From CAZCTC01 sp964501335 (lineage in GTDB: Bacteria; Chloroflexota; Anaerolineae; B4-G1; SLSP01), in contig CAZCTC010000004.1 in NCBI GenBank assembly GCA_964501335.1, forward strand, positions 110,980 through 174,979: a stretch of 64,000 bases of DNA, read 5' to 3'. Each line of letters starts with the position of its first letter. The first letter of the stretch is position 1. Below, piece after piece: positions 48,958 through 57,064 of this stretch. The notes under the pieces were generated by a model that was not told the DNA's origin, ran no database searches, and was given only the letters and a program-made list of their open reading frames with translations. A program made the position numbers and the translations under genes.

Positions 48958-49833
48958 TTACCGGGCGCCGGCCAGGACTAAGGCCCCTAAGATGCCGGCA
49001 CGATTTCCCAGTTGGGGCGGTACGATAAAGGTGTCGAGTGAATCGGGGAGGGATAGATAACCATTGATGGCGGTGCGGACTTTTTCGCGGATCAGCGGGA
49101 AGAGATGGGGTTGTTGCATCACGCCCCCTCCCAGGATGATTCGCTGGGGAGAGAGGGTACAGAGCCAGATGGCGATTCCCTGCGCCAGATAGTGGGCTTC
49201 AAGCTCCCAGGCTGGGTGGTCGGGTGGCAGCTCTTCGGCACGCTCTCCCCAACGAGCCTGCATGGCTGGACCGGAGGCCAGGCCTTCCAGACAATCGTGG
49301 TGATAGGGGCAATAACCGGGGTAGGGGTCGGCGAGATGGTCGTGGGGGATGGGCATATGGCCCATTTCGGGGTGAACCTGCCCGTGAAGCAATCGTCCTT
49401 CAACCATTGCCCCGCCGCCGATGCCGGTGCCGACGGTCAGATAGACAAAGGTGTGTAGTCCCTGGGCGGCTCCCCATTGATGTTCGCCCAGGGCGGCGAC
49501 ATTGACATCGGTATCGAAATAGATCGGCAGGTTGAGCGCTTTTCGCAGTGGGCCCACGAAATCGATGTGGCCCCAGTGGGGTTTGGGCGTTGTGGTGATG
49601 AATCCAAAGGTGGGGGAATCCAGGTTGGGATCCAGGGGGCCGAAGGCGCCGATTCCGATGGCCTGGAGTGGTCCTTCCTGGGCCTGGGTGCGGAAAAAAG
49701 TGATGGCGCGTTCCAGGGTTTCCTGGGGCGTGGTGGTGGGGAAACGGATTTCGGCTTGCAGATCGTGAGGGCCGGTTCCCACCGCACAGACGAATTTGGT
49801 GCCACCGGCTTCGATACTTCCAAATCGTACCAT
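48958..49833 (-). CDS. ROK-family sugar kinase, fructokinase-like
   Basis: 291 residues. The phosphate-1 motif is SIEAGGTKFVCAVG, the ROK signature runs through YLTVGTGIGGGAMVEG, and a zinc site occurs in GHMPIPHDHLADPYPGYCPYHHDCLEGLASGPA (His, Cys, His, Cys; seen in part). This arrangement is that of bacterial fructokinases of the ROK family (family knowledge). It should phosphorylate fructose or a related hexose. Two ATG codons occur: 49836 lies one base after AGGAGG, too close, so 49833 with four bases spacing is chosen. No sugar transporter is adjacent. Confidence 0.88.
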   Translation of the reverse strand: MVRFGSIEAGGTKFVCAVGTGPHDLQAEIRFPTTTPQETLERAITFFRTQAQEGPLQAIGIGAFGPLDPNLDSPTFGFITTTPKPHWGHIDFVGPLRKALNLPIYFDTDVNVAALGEHQWGAAQGLHTFVYLTVGTGIGGGAMVEGRLLHGQVHPEMGHMPIPHDHLADPYPGYCPYHHDCLEGLASGPAMQARWGERAEELPPDHPAWELEAHYLAQGIAIWLCTLSPQRIILGGGVMQQPHLFPLIREKVRTAINGYLSLPDSLDTFIVPPQLGNRAGILGALVLAGAR

Positions 49834-49865
49834 CATTCCTCCTGAGAGCGATTTTATGACCTGTG

Positions 49866-49895
49866 CGGTTGTTCATTCGTCAGGATGAACAACCG
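49866..49895. repeat. 11-bp hairpin upstream of the ROK kinase gene
   Basis: CGGTTGTTCAT (49866-49876) and ATGAACAACCG (49885-49895) pair perfectly. The loop TCGTCAGG contains TCAG as in the interspersed elements, and a TTTTC follows. It could be an isolated stem from that family or a plus-strand terminator; it lies in the kinase 5' leader on the other strand. Confidence 0.5.
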
Positions 49896-49902
49896 TTTTC
49901 GT

Positions 49903-50006
49903 GTCCCGCAATGGGGGCTTTCTCGATAAAAAGCGACGTGATGGAGGGGAAGAGCGAGTTATTTCTTATTCATTTTTCGGCGGCTTTCTGAAGCCACCGA
50001 AAAATG
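49903..50006 (+). repeat. Interspersed hairpin element, copy 12 (forward)
   Basis: GTCCCGC (49903-49909), CTTTCTCGATAAAAAG small hairpin, linker GCGACGTGATGGAGGGG, then a 16-bp hairpin (49971-49986 / 49991-50006, loop TCTG) with one mismatch. Confidence 0.85.
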
Positions 50007-50095
50007 GCCGGTTCTTTTCCCTGTTTTCCGGGCTAACTTTAACATGATTATGGCGATGTGCAACGAAAACAAATGATTCATAGAAGAGAGGTAAG

Positions 50096-50344
50096 ATGGA
50101 AGCGTTTATTGTGTTGGGGGTAGTATTGGGGATGGTGGCCTTGATCGCAGTTACCGGAATTGTGCGAAGTTTGTTGCGTCTGGTTGCTGCTGTGGGGTTA
50201 GGCCTCCTCGTGCCGTTTCTGGTTTACCTGTTGTTTTCTCAGGTTTTACCCGGTTCTTTAAATATTACGATCGAAGTCCCTTTGCCGGTTTACCTGGTGT
50301 TGGGAGCGTTGAGCGCTTTAGGAGTTTTGCTATGGCGTCGTTAG
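50096..50344 (+). CDS. Small three-helix membrane protein, unknown
   Basis: 82 residues, nearly all hydrophobic: about 3-22 (AFIVLGVVLGMVALIAVTGI), 28-50 (LVAAVGLGLLVPFLVYLLFS) and 60-80 (VPLPVYLVLGALSALGVLLW), ending in two Arg. The short polar loop LPGSLNITIE is probably outside. Not recognised. ATG 50096 follows AGAGAGGTAAG. The gene precedes the Flp-pilin gene by 134 bases, so it could be part of the same accessory unit, but nothing shows a link. Confidence 0.6.
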   Translation: MEAFIVLGVVLGMVALIAVTGIVRSLLRLVAAVGLGLLVPFLVYLLFSQVLPGSLNITIEVPLPVYLVLGALSALGVLLWRR

Positions 50345-50477
50345 ATCAAAAAATGATGGTTTGAATTTAGTTTGAAACTTTTCCACGGTACGAAATTCCT
50401 ATTGTGAAGCTGGAAAGGGTGTGATAAGGTTTAATAAACAAAAGTGACTATTTTCTGAAGCAAAGAGGAGGCGAGCC

Positions 50478-50642
50478 ATGTTATATCTTCCACAGGAAGA
50501 GTCCGGGCAGGGATTGATGGAGTACGGATTGATTTTGGTGTTGATTGCGGTGGTGGTGGTATCGATTTTGACAATTTTAGGAACTCAGATTGGCACTATG
50601 TATAGTAAACTGACCGTCATGATACCAACGTCGGGATCTTAA
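50478..50642 (+). CDS. Flp/Fap-type pilin component
   Basis: 54 residues. A short leader ending in Gly is followed by QGLMEYGLILVLIAVVVVSI, the Flp pilin signature (a Glu-Tyr a few residues after the cleavage Gly, then a long hydrophobic helix). Flp prepilins are processed by a TadV-type peptidase and form Tad pili. ATG 50478 has AGAGGAGG seven bases upstream, a strong SD, and a strong terminator follows, so it is a well-expressed single-gene unit. No tad/cpa/rcp gene is in the window, so the assembly machinery must lie elsewhere. Confidence 0.88.
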   Translation: MLYLPQEESGQGLMEYGLILVLIAVVVVSILTILGTQIGTMYSKLTVMIPTSGS

Positions 50643-50705
50643 AATTCCAGCCATTTTATAGTGGGGCTCGTCGGTTCCTTTGCGACCTTACATCGTAGAA
50701 ATTTT

Positions 50706-50739
50706 ACAGGGCTTGTAATTTTTACAAGCCCTGTTTTTT
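50706..50739 (+). terminator. Terminator after the Flp pilin gene
   Basis: ACAGGGCTTGTAA and TTACAAGCCCTGT (13 bp, loop TTT) followed by TTTTT. It also serves the convergent GH18-like gene, whose stop is at 50751. Confidence 0.93.
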
Positions 50740-50750
50740 AATTTTTTACT

Positions 50751-51740
50751 TTAGGGAAGGATCCAAAGGCGCTGGTAGGTTTCCCATTCGGTCTCATTCG
50801 TTTCCCAGGCGGGGTAGATGGAGACGCCGGTGACCTTTTCGGGAAGGGTTTCGGCGTCGTTTAATCCATCGATGACGCCGGATAGGCCGCTTTCCATGTT
50901 TTCGGCGGCTGGATGGTGGGTGCGGGTGGCTTCTTCGGAGGTGGGGACGCCGATGAAAAGTTCCGTGGAGCTTTGTTCCAATGCCTGACTGAGGGCGATT
51001 ACCTGAAAGCGGGTCCAATCGCGGTAGAGCCACTCCCAGGGAAGGACGCTGTCGTAGATCATGACGGCGATTTGATCGGTGCGGGCGGCGATTTCTCGAT
51101 AGTAGGGTTGGCTCCAGGCCCAGTGTCCTGCCAGCGGCCATTGGATTTCAGGCGCAAAGGGATTGATACGGCGACCGGAAAGTGAAAGGGTAACCTCGGG
51201 GCCGAGAGCGGCGCGTATTTCATCCAGGAGCGTCAATACATCGGAATTTCCGTCGGTGATGGGTTCCGGATCAAGATGGATGCCGTTGAATCCATCCCGG
51301 GTGATGCGTTCCTGCGCAAATTGAACGATGTGCCGGCGGACGGCGGGATTGTGAAGATCGGTGGTTTGCAGCGGCAGTCCAATCCAGGCCTGGATATCCA
51401 GTTCCGGCGTCAGTTTTTGGGTGGCAGTGATGAAATCTGCGGCGTAAAGACAGCTTTGAGTGAAGTTGCCGTCAGCTTTTCGGTAGCCGGCATAGACATA
51501 GAGCGTGTGGATCTGGTTGCGCTGGAGTTCTTTGACCAGGGCCGTGATTTCTTCTTCCGTGTGGGGAGTATCGACCCATTCGACGCCCAACCAGAGGGCA
51601 TTGAGCCCGCGGTTGAAATGGCTGCCGGGATGAGTGGTTGCGGGGCGGAAAAGGAAAGTGCGGCTGATGAACATTAAAAAGAAGGTCAGGGCGATAGCGG
51701 AGATCAAAATCTTTCTTGAAAGTTTGCGTTTTGATTTCAT
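50751..51740 (-). CDS. Membrane-anchored TIM-barrel protein, GH18-like with altered motif
   Basis: 329 residues. The Lys-rich start MKSKRKLSRK leads to an anchor helix at 11-29 (ILISAIALTFFLMFIS). The rest looks like a TIM barrel: LWLGVEWVDTPHTEEEI, NQIHTLYVYAGY, DIQAWIGLPL, and DGFNGIHLDPEP, which lies where GH18 has DxxDxDxE. The last Asp and the catalytic Glu remain, but the first two Asp are Asn and His, so classic chitinase activity is doubtful. Related proteins include peptidoglycan glucosaminidases and inactive lectins. ATG 51738-51740 lies just after an extended -10 and has no SD, so the mRNA is probably leaderless. Confidence 0.66.
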   Translation of the reverse strand: MKSKRKLSRKILISAIALTFFLMFISRTFLFRPATTHPGSHFNRGLNALWLGVEWVDTPHTEEEITALVKELQRNQIHTLYVYAGYRKADGNFTQSCLYAADFITATQKLTPELDIQAWIGLPLQTTDLHNPAVRRHIVQFAQERITRDGFNGIHLDPEPITDGNSDVLTLLDEIRAALGPEVTLSLSGRRINPFAPEIQWPLAGHWAWSQPYYREIAARTDQIAVMIYDSVLPWEWLYRDWTRFQVIALSQALEQSSTELFIGVPTSEEATRTHHPAAENMESGLSGVIDGLNDAETLPEKVTGVSIYPAWETNETEWETYQRLWILP

Positions 51741-51747
51741 GAGAGGA

Positions 51748-51756
51748 ATTATAGCA
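51748..51756 (-). promoter_or_regulatory. Extended -10 promoter of a leaderless gene
   Basis: On the minus strand TGCTATAAT; the perfect TATAAT is preceded by TG one base before. The -10 ends seven bases before the ATG of the GH18-like gene, so the start of transcription should be within a base of the ATG. Confidence 0.65.
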
Positions 51757-51874
51757 TTAAAATGTCCTCCCCCATCCCGGTAGAACCACGGTTCCCTGGG
51801 GGACTTCTCCAGGATAGGCAGAGGTTTTCTGTCCGTCAGAGCCCAGGAGCGGCGATGGATAGAGATAGGTTGTC

Positions 51875-51902
51875 TTGACACATCCAGGTAATCGAGTATA
51901 GT
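51875..51902 (+). promoter_or_regulatory. Predicted promoter of the kinase-FGE gene
   Basis: TTGACA (51875-51880), 16-base spacer, TATAGT (51897-51902), 44 bases before the ATG at 51947. One of the best promoter matches in the window. Confidence 0.7.
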
Positions 51903-51946
51903 TAGGACGGTTCAGCCTGCAACTTTTCCGTGATAGGCGTGCTCTA

Positions 51947-54157
51947 ATGGAAGATCCCCTGATTGGTCGTAACCTCGGTCCATACAAGATCCTCGAAAGG
52001 ATCGGCCAGGGCGGGATGGGCGAAATTTACAAAGCCTTTCACCCGCTGCTGGATCGCTATGTGGCGATCAAACTTGTCGGACGATTCCTGGAAGCCGATC
52101 CAACTTTAATCCAACGTTTTCAACGCGAGGCCAAAGCGGCCGCGGTTTTACGTCATCCTAATGTGGTCCAGGTTTTCGATTTTGGGGTCCAGGACGATCT
52201 CTATTACCTGGTGATGGAGTATGTCGAAGGGACCGATCTGCGGGCGGAAATGCACCGTCGCAGTCTGGAAAACCGGGGTTTTATGCCGGAGGAGGTCATC
52301 AATCTTCTGGGGCAGGTTGCCGATGCGCTGGATTATGCCCATCAGCGCGGTGTGATCCATCGCGATGTCAAGCCGGCCAATATCCTTTTAACCCAGGACG
52401 GTCATGCCATCCTCGGCGATTTTGGATTGGCGATGCTGCGCGATCGTACCAGCCAGCTCACGATGGGGCAATCGTTTGGAACCCCTGAATATATTGCTCC
52501 CGAACAGGCTATTGATTCCCGGGCGGCGGTGCCTCAATCGGATATCTATTCTCTGGGCGGTGTGCTGTACGAAATGGTCACCGGCCATCTGCCTTTTGAG
52601 GCGGAGTCGTTGATCAGTCTGGCGCTCAAGCATATCAGTGAAGAACCCCTTCCACCCAGCCATTATGTGCCTGAACTTCCCCCGGCGGTTGAAGCGGTTA
52701 TTTTACAGACCCTGGCCAAAGAGCCTCAGAATCGTTTCCCGACGGCTCATGCGATGGTGGCGGCTTTGCGCGAGGGGTGGTTGGGAGTTCCCGCCGGCGA
52801 AACTCCGGCTTCGGAGAGCGGGCCGGCTCCTGATACCCGACCGATGCCTTTGCCGGGGGATGCGGGCGGCAACGGTGCCGGTGGGAATGAGGGGGCTGGT
52901 GGGGGCGGGGTCCATGATCCAGGTAGTTCAGGTTCATTGCCGCCCCGGGTCCCCAAGCCACCTAAGGCTCCCGGTCAAAAGGGCGGTATATTCCGCGTTA
53001 TTTTGCTGGGGATACTTCTTGTTCTGGTGCTTGCGGTTTTCTATCTGGCTTTTTCCAATGGGGCCGGGCTGGGAATCGCTTTCAATCCGGCGCCGACAGA
53101 GACGGTAGAGGTTACCCCTACCTCGACGGCGCGAGCCTCGCATCCGGTCGTTACGCCGACGGTGACGTTGAAGCCGACGGCGACAGCGACTGTAACCGCT
53201 CAACCTTCTTATACCCCCACGCCGACGGTTGAACCGACTGCCAGTCCAACCCCGGCGCCGACGGCAACTCCGACGCCGACGCCCCTGCCGACTCTGGCGG
53301 CGGGGGAACCGTTGACCCGGGAAGCGGATGGGATGGTGATGCATTTTATCCCGGCGGGGGAGTTCTGGATGGGGGCTTCGAAGGTAGATCCGGACAATGA
53401 AGGTCCGTTGGTGGCGGATGCGAATGCCCGGAGCGAAGAATCTCCGGTCCATAAGCTCTTTTTAAGTGGTTACTGGATGGATGAAACTGAGGTGACCGGC
53501 GCTCAATATGGCCTGTGCGTGGACGCGGGAACCTGTCCGGAACCCAATCGGAATTCTACTTACTATAAATCTACGGCATCTACTTATCCGATTAACTTTA
53601 TCTCCTGGGACGATGCGGTTACTTATTGCAGCTGGGTGGCTTCGCAGACGGGATGGGATGTTCGTTTGCCGACCGAAGCTCAGTGGGAAAAGGCGGCTTC
53701 CTGGGATCCGGTGGCGAATGCAAAACGGCGTTATCCCTGGGGCAATGAACTCAACAAGAGCAATGCCAACTGCGAAACCAGTTCTTTGAAGGCGATTCGT
53801 CGTTATCCTGCCGGGGTGAGTGCTTATGGCATTTATGATATGGCGGGAAGCGTCTGGGAATTTGTGTCGGATTGGTATGATGATGGTTTTTACGGCCAGC
53901 CGGAAGCGAGTCTGAATGATTCTACGGGACCGGGGGAGGGTAAGAGCCATATTACTCGCGGGGGTTCCCTGGGCGCTCTCTGTATCGAAGCCCGTACGAC
54001 TCGCCGTAATCCGGTAAGCAATGCCAAAGGCGTCGATGTGGGGTTCCGGTGTGTGGTGGTGGGAGAATATCTGCCGGCTCCGACGTTGCCGGTCACGGCG
54101 ACGGAGACCTTGACTCCGACGGTAGAAATGACGCCGACGGCTACTGCTACGCCGTAG
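51947..54157 (+). CDS. Transmembrane Ser/Thr protein kinase with an extracellular formylglycine-enzyme-like domain
   Basis: 736 residues. An N-terminal PknB-type kinase: glycine loop ERIGQGGMGEIYKA, catalytic Lys42 in VAIK, HRDVKPAN with Asp140, DFG at 158, and GTPEYIAPEQ. A Gly/Pro-rich linker precedes one membrane helix near 350-372 (VILLGILLVLVLAVFYLAF), then a Thr/Pro-rich spacer of about 90 residues. Outside is an FGE-sulfatase/SUMF1-like domain near 463-705 (MHFIPAGEFWMGAS, RLPTEAQWEKAA, GSVWEFVSDW). The Cys pair that FGE uses (YMC...YC) is not kept in RGGSLGALCIEAR, so it is probably a binding fold. It is likely a signalling receptor kinase; the ligand is unknown. No clear SD precedes ATG 51947. 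Confidence 0.92.
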   Translation: MEDPLIGRNLGPYKILERIGQGGMGEIYKAFHPLLDRYVAIKLVGRFLEADPTLIQRFQREAKAAAVLRHPNVVQVFDFGVQDDLYYLVMEYVEGTDLRAEMHRRSLENRGFMPEEVINLLGQVADALDYAHQRGVIHRDVKPANILLTQDGHAILGDFGLAMLRDRTSQLTMGQSFGTPEYIAPEQAIDSRAAVPQSDIYSLGGVLYEMVTGHLPFEAESLISLALKHISEEPLPPSHYVPELPPAVEAVILQTLAKEPQNRFPTAHAMVAALREGWLGVPAGETPASESGPAPDTRPMPLPGDAGGNGAGGNEGAGGGGVHDPGSSGSLPPRVPKPPKAPGQKGGIFRVILLGILLVLVLAVFYLAFSNGAGLGIAFNPAPTETVEVTPTSTARASHPVVTPTVTLKPTATATVTAQPSYTPTPTVEPTASPTPAPTATPTPTPLPTLAAGEPLTREADGMVMHFIPAGEFWMGASKVDPDNEGPLVADANARSEESPVHKLFLSGYWMDETEVTGAQYGLCVDAGTCPEPNRNSTYYKSTASTYPINFISWDDAVTYCSWVASQTGWDVRLPTEAQWEKAASWDPVANAKRRYPWGNELNKSNANCETSSLKAIRRYPAGVSAYGIYDMAGSVWEFVSDWYDDGFYGQPEASLNDSTGPGEGKSHITRGGSLGALCIEARTTRRNPVSNAKGVDVGFRCVVVGEYLPAPTLPVTATETLTPTVEMTPTATATP

Positions 54158-54177
54158 GTTGTTCGGGAAAGAATGTT

Positions 54178-54205
54178 GCCGAGGATGTTTTTTTGTTATG
54201 TTTTC
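54178..54205 (+). repeat. Interspersed hairpin element, copy 13 (half remnant)
   Basis: ATGTTTTCGCGGTACCGCAG resembles the left arm of a stem, its fold-back and the conserved loop, but the right arm is missing. It lies just after the kinase-FGE stop. Confidence 0.4.
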
Positions 54206-54285
54206 GCGGTACCGCAGAAGTAACTTAGCTGGTTTCAAAGACGACACTCCATAGCTAATTTTTTTCGCTGAGGTTTGCTTTTAAC

Positions 54286-54391
54286 GTCCCGCAAAAGGCT
54301 TTTGTTGGGTAAAAGGCGACGCGCTGGATGGGGGTAGAGACGTTATTTTTATTCATATTTTCGGCGGCTTCAGAAAGCCGCCGAAAATATG
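54286..54391 (+). repeat. Interspersed hairpin element, copy 14 (forward)
   Basis: GTCCCGC (54286-54292), linker GCGACGCGCTGGATGGGGG, and a perfect 17-bp hairpin (54354-54370 / 54375-54391, loop CAGA) identical in stem to copy 1 more than 51 kb away. It ends 26 bases before the TTG of the next gene. Confidence 0.87.
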
Positions 54392-54417
54392 GGCTTTAGT
54401 GAGAAGGAGAGTGGGAA

Positions 54418-56976
54418 TTGGCTTCCGAGCAACGTAATGTTGACCCTGCCGTTTCATTGGAAGCATCGCGCCAGAATACTCTGGCCGCGTTGACTCAAAT
54501 CGACGATAACGAGTTGGTGCAACTTACCCGCCTCACTTTGCCTGAAATTCAGGCTGCCAAACAAGAAGTCGCCAAAGTGCTGCCGGCAGGCAATCTGCCG
54601 GCATTTGTGTTAAGTGGATTATTGAAGCTGAAGGGCCGGGTGATCTCCCCTAATCAAATGAAGGAAGATCTGAATGCCCTGATGCGGGGCGTGGGGCTGA
54701 TTCCCCGGGGTATTTACGGTGCCTTTATTGCCGGGCCGGCTACGGTCCTTTATGCCTATCAAAAACTGGTCGAACTGGCGGGTAAAGATCCGGCCAGTGC
54801 CTTCCCTTACGGCACCTGGCAGTTCTATTTGCAAATGGCACTGCGCGAGGATGTGGCGCGGCATGCCAATGAGACGGTGGGGTTCCAGAATGCCCTGCCG
54901 GACAGGCACGGGGATCTAAATGCGGCGGCGGCCTGGGTCTGTGCCATTATCGAGCTGTTGTACAGCTATGATGACCTGCTGACGGTCGATTGGACGGAAC
55001 GGGTGGTGCTGCGGTTGATCCTCGATGAGGCTACGGAGGCGAAAATCTGCGAACAGCCGCCGTTTGCGTCGCTGATTGGGGAGTGGAGTAAGGCGCGGCC
55101 CTATCATCGTCCCAGTACGGGAAGCGATTATGTTTCCTATCGCAAAATGGTTTTCCAGCAGTTCATTCAGGAACGCCTGAATGCTTTGCCGTCGGCTTCT
55201 CGGGAATCTTTCCAGAAGAATTATAAGGCCCGGCTGGCAGAAGAGCTGGCTGCTTATCAGGAACAGATGACGATGCTGGCTGTGTTGGATCCGGATCGCT
55301 ATCTGGAGCAGAAGCAGATGGTGCCGCTCTGGCAGGCGGCGATCGGTTTTATCTGGAAAGGCTATACCTATCTTTTGCCGGTTTGTCAGTACAACAGCCT
55401 GGGAAATCCGCTCTGTTATCTTCCTCCGGCCGATGCCGCTCCGATGCCGCTTTATATGATGCCCGATGGGACTCTGTGCGATGAGGCCCGGCGGAAGATT
55501 GTGGTGGATCGGCTGGGGCAGGTTTTTTATCAGGATAAGGGGCAATTTGTGGGACGGTTGCGGCCGCCCGATGCCGGCGTGATTAAAGGTTGGCTGGCCG
55601 CGATCATGGGCGCGCCGGATGCTCCGTCTCCGAGGCTGGATTTGCTGCTGGCGCAGGTGCCGCGGCAGCAACAGGCGGCGTTGCGGCAGCAGCTGCCGTC
55701 GCTGGCCCAGGCTGAATTGGGGGCCCTGCGGCGGGCGCCGGTCCTTTTGAACTGGGATTTGCAGGCCGCCGATCAATCTCTGGCTCATATTCGACGTAAC
55801 CATCGGGGGGTGGGGGACCACGCTCTGACGATTTTCCGCACGGCTAAAAGTATGGTGTTTGATCAATCCCATATCTTCTTTGATGGGATCTGGGGGATGG
55901 CGGTGGCGGAGATTTTGACGCATCAGGCGATCTACTGGCAGTCGCAGGTAGGCGGGATGCCGACCACGACCTGGGCGATGCCGCCGACGCCGCTTTCTTT
56001 CTCGGGGTGTGGGGGGGTGGAAGAGCAGGCCCGGGCCGCGATTCGGCCGATTGAGGCCGCCGGGGAGTCGGGCGGCGTCGATACGCAGCGATTGACCACG
56101 GTGGGCCAATGGCTGCGACAGCGCGGGGTCCGTCTGACAATCAACGATCTTTTGTTGCTTTACCGGTTCTTCCATGCGCGGCAATATTCACCTTCCCTTC
56201 AGGTGCGCCGGGCGCTGGATAGTTTCCAGGCGCGGGCGCTTTCTCCGGAGGCTCAGGCGGCGGTGAAAGAGATCGATGCGACCCTGACCCGGTTCCGGGA
56301 GACGCCGCCGGCTTTGTTGATTCCTATGGATGCCAGCAACGTTTCGCCCAAGGAACGGATCTTCCCTACGACTTTCCGGACGCCGTTGACTGATACCATT
56401 CAGGATCAGTATGCGGCGACCTTTACCTCTTACATGGAATATCGGACCGGACCGACGGGCGAAAACTGGACGCATTTCGATGTGACGCGGCGGGAATTGC
56501 TGGCCTATCTCAAGGCTTTCGGCGAAGTGATGGATGCGTTGAAAGCGGTAACCATGCGCGGTGAGAGTTTCAGCACGGCGACGATCCGATTGTTGGGCCA
56601 TCTGCCGGTGACGATGCAGTATTTGCTGGATCAGGTGCCGCAGCGGATCGGGATGCTGAACGAGATCATCAAAGGCAATGAGGTTTTCTCCAATGTGGGG
56701 CGGGTGGCGCCCGGTTCTTCGCTGACTCGTTTTATCAGCGCCAAGGACGATGGGCAGGCCAAAGAGATGGTCTGGGGCTTTATTACGGACGATCAGGGGC
56801 AGATGCGGATCAGTCTGCGCGATTTCCGGCCGTTTGTGCCGCTTTTGCTGGCGATTGGGGAGTCGGCGCTGGCGGATCAGCTGGCGCAGGATTATGTGGA
56901 CAGTTATGTGAAGGGATTTAATCGGTTCCTGGCGGAGTTGGGAGCGATGGTGGCGTTGAAGGCGCCGCCGAAATAA
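54418..56976 (+). CDS. Large soluble protein, unknown
   Basis: 852 residues, not recognised. The start is TTG 54418; AAGGAG lies eight bases upstream and the frame upstream is the repeat element. There is no signal peptide or clear membrane helix. The sequence is mostly helical (Leu/Ala/Gln-rich). It has a His-containing segment REDVARHANETVGFQNALP near 140, paired aromatic blocks such as QAAIGFIWKGYTYLLP, a Gly-Cys-Gly patch and no nucleotide-binding loop. The 26-base gap to the repeat element means that element lies in its leader. It is convergent with mfd. The function cannot be inferred; the size and regularity suggest a conserved lineage-specific protein. Confidence 0.85.
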   Translation: MASEQRNVDPAVSLEASRQNTLAALTQIDDNELVQLTRLTLPEIQAAKQEVAKVLPAGNLPAFVLSGLLKLKGRVISPNQMKEDLNALMRGVGLIPRGIYGAFIAGPATVLYAYQKLVELAGKDPASAFPYGTWQFYLQMALREDVARHANETVGFQNALPDRHGDLNAAAAWVCAIIELLYSYDDLLTVDWTERVVLRLILDEATEAKICEQPPFASLIGEWSKARPYHRPSTGSDYVSYRKMVFQQFIQERLNALPSASRESFQKNYKARLAEELAAYQEQMTMLAVLDPDRYLEQKQMVPLWQAAIGFIWKGYTYLLPVCQYNSLGNPLCYLPPADAAPMPLYMMPDGTLCDEARRKIVVDRLGQVFYQDKGQFVGRLRPPDAGVIKGWLAAIMGAPDAPSPRLDLLLAQVPRQQQAALRQQLPSLAQAELGALRRAPVLLNWDLQAADQSLAHIRRNHRGVGDHALTIFRTAKSMVFDQSHIFFDGIWGMAVAEILTHQAIYWQSQVGGMPTTTWAMPPTPLSFSGCGGVEEQARAAIRPIEAAGESGGVDTQRLTTVGQWLRQRGVRLTINDLLLLYRFFHARQYSPSLQVRRALDSFQARALSPEAQAAVKEIDATLTRFRETPPALLIPMDASNVSPKERIFPTTFRTPLTDTIQDQYAATFTSYMEYRTGPTGENWTHFDVTRRELLAYLKAFGEVMDALKAVTMRGESFSTATIRLLGHLPVTMQYLLDQVPQRIGMLNEIIKGNEVFSNVGRVAPGSSLTRFISAKDDGQAKEMVWGFITDDQGQMRISLRDFRPFVPLLLAIGESALADQLAQDYVDSYVKGFNRFLAELGAMVALKAPPK

Positions 56977-57006
56977 CTGGAAGAACGGAAGCTGGAAGTT
57001 TGGAAG

Positions 57007-57058
57007 AACGGCTAATTTTTCGCGCGGCCCCGAAGGGGCCGCGCGAAAAATTAGCCGT
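57007..57058. terminator. 24-bp bidirectional terminator between convergent genes
   Basis: Arms 57008-57031 and 57035-57058 pair perfectly around GAA. A T-run inside the 5' arm mirrors an A-run in the 3' arm, and TTTTGTTTT follows on the plus strand. Confidence 0.88.
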
Positions 57059-57064
57059 TTTGTT

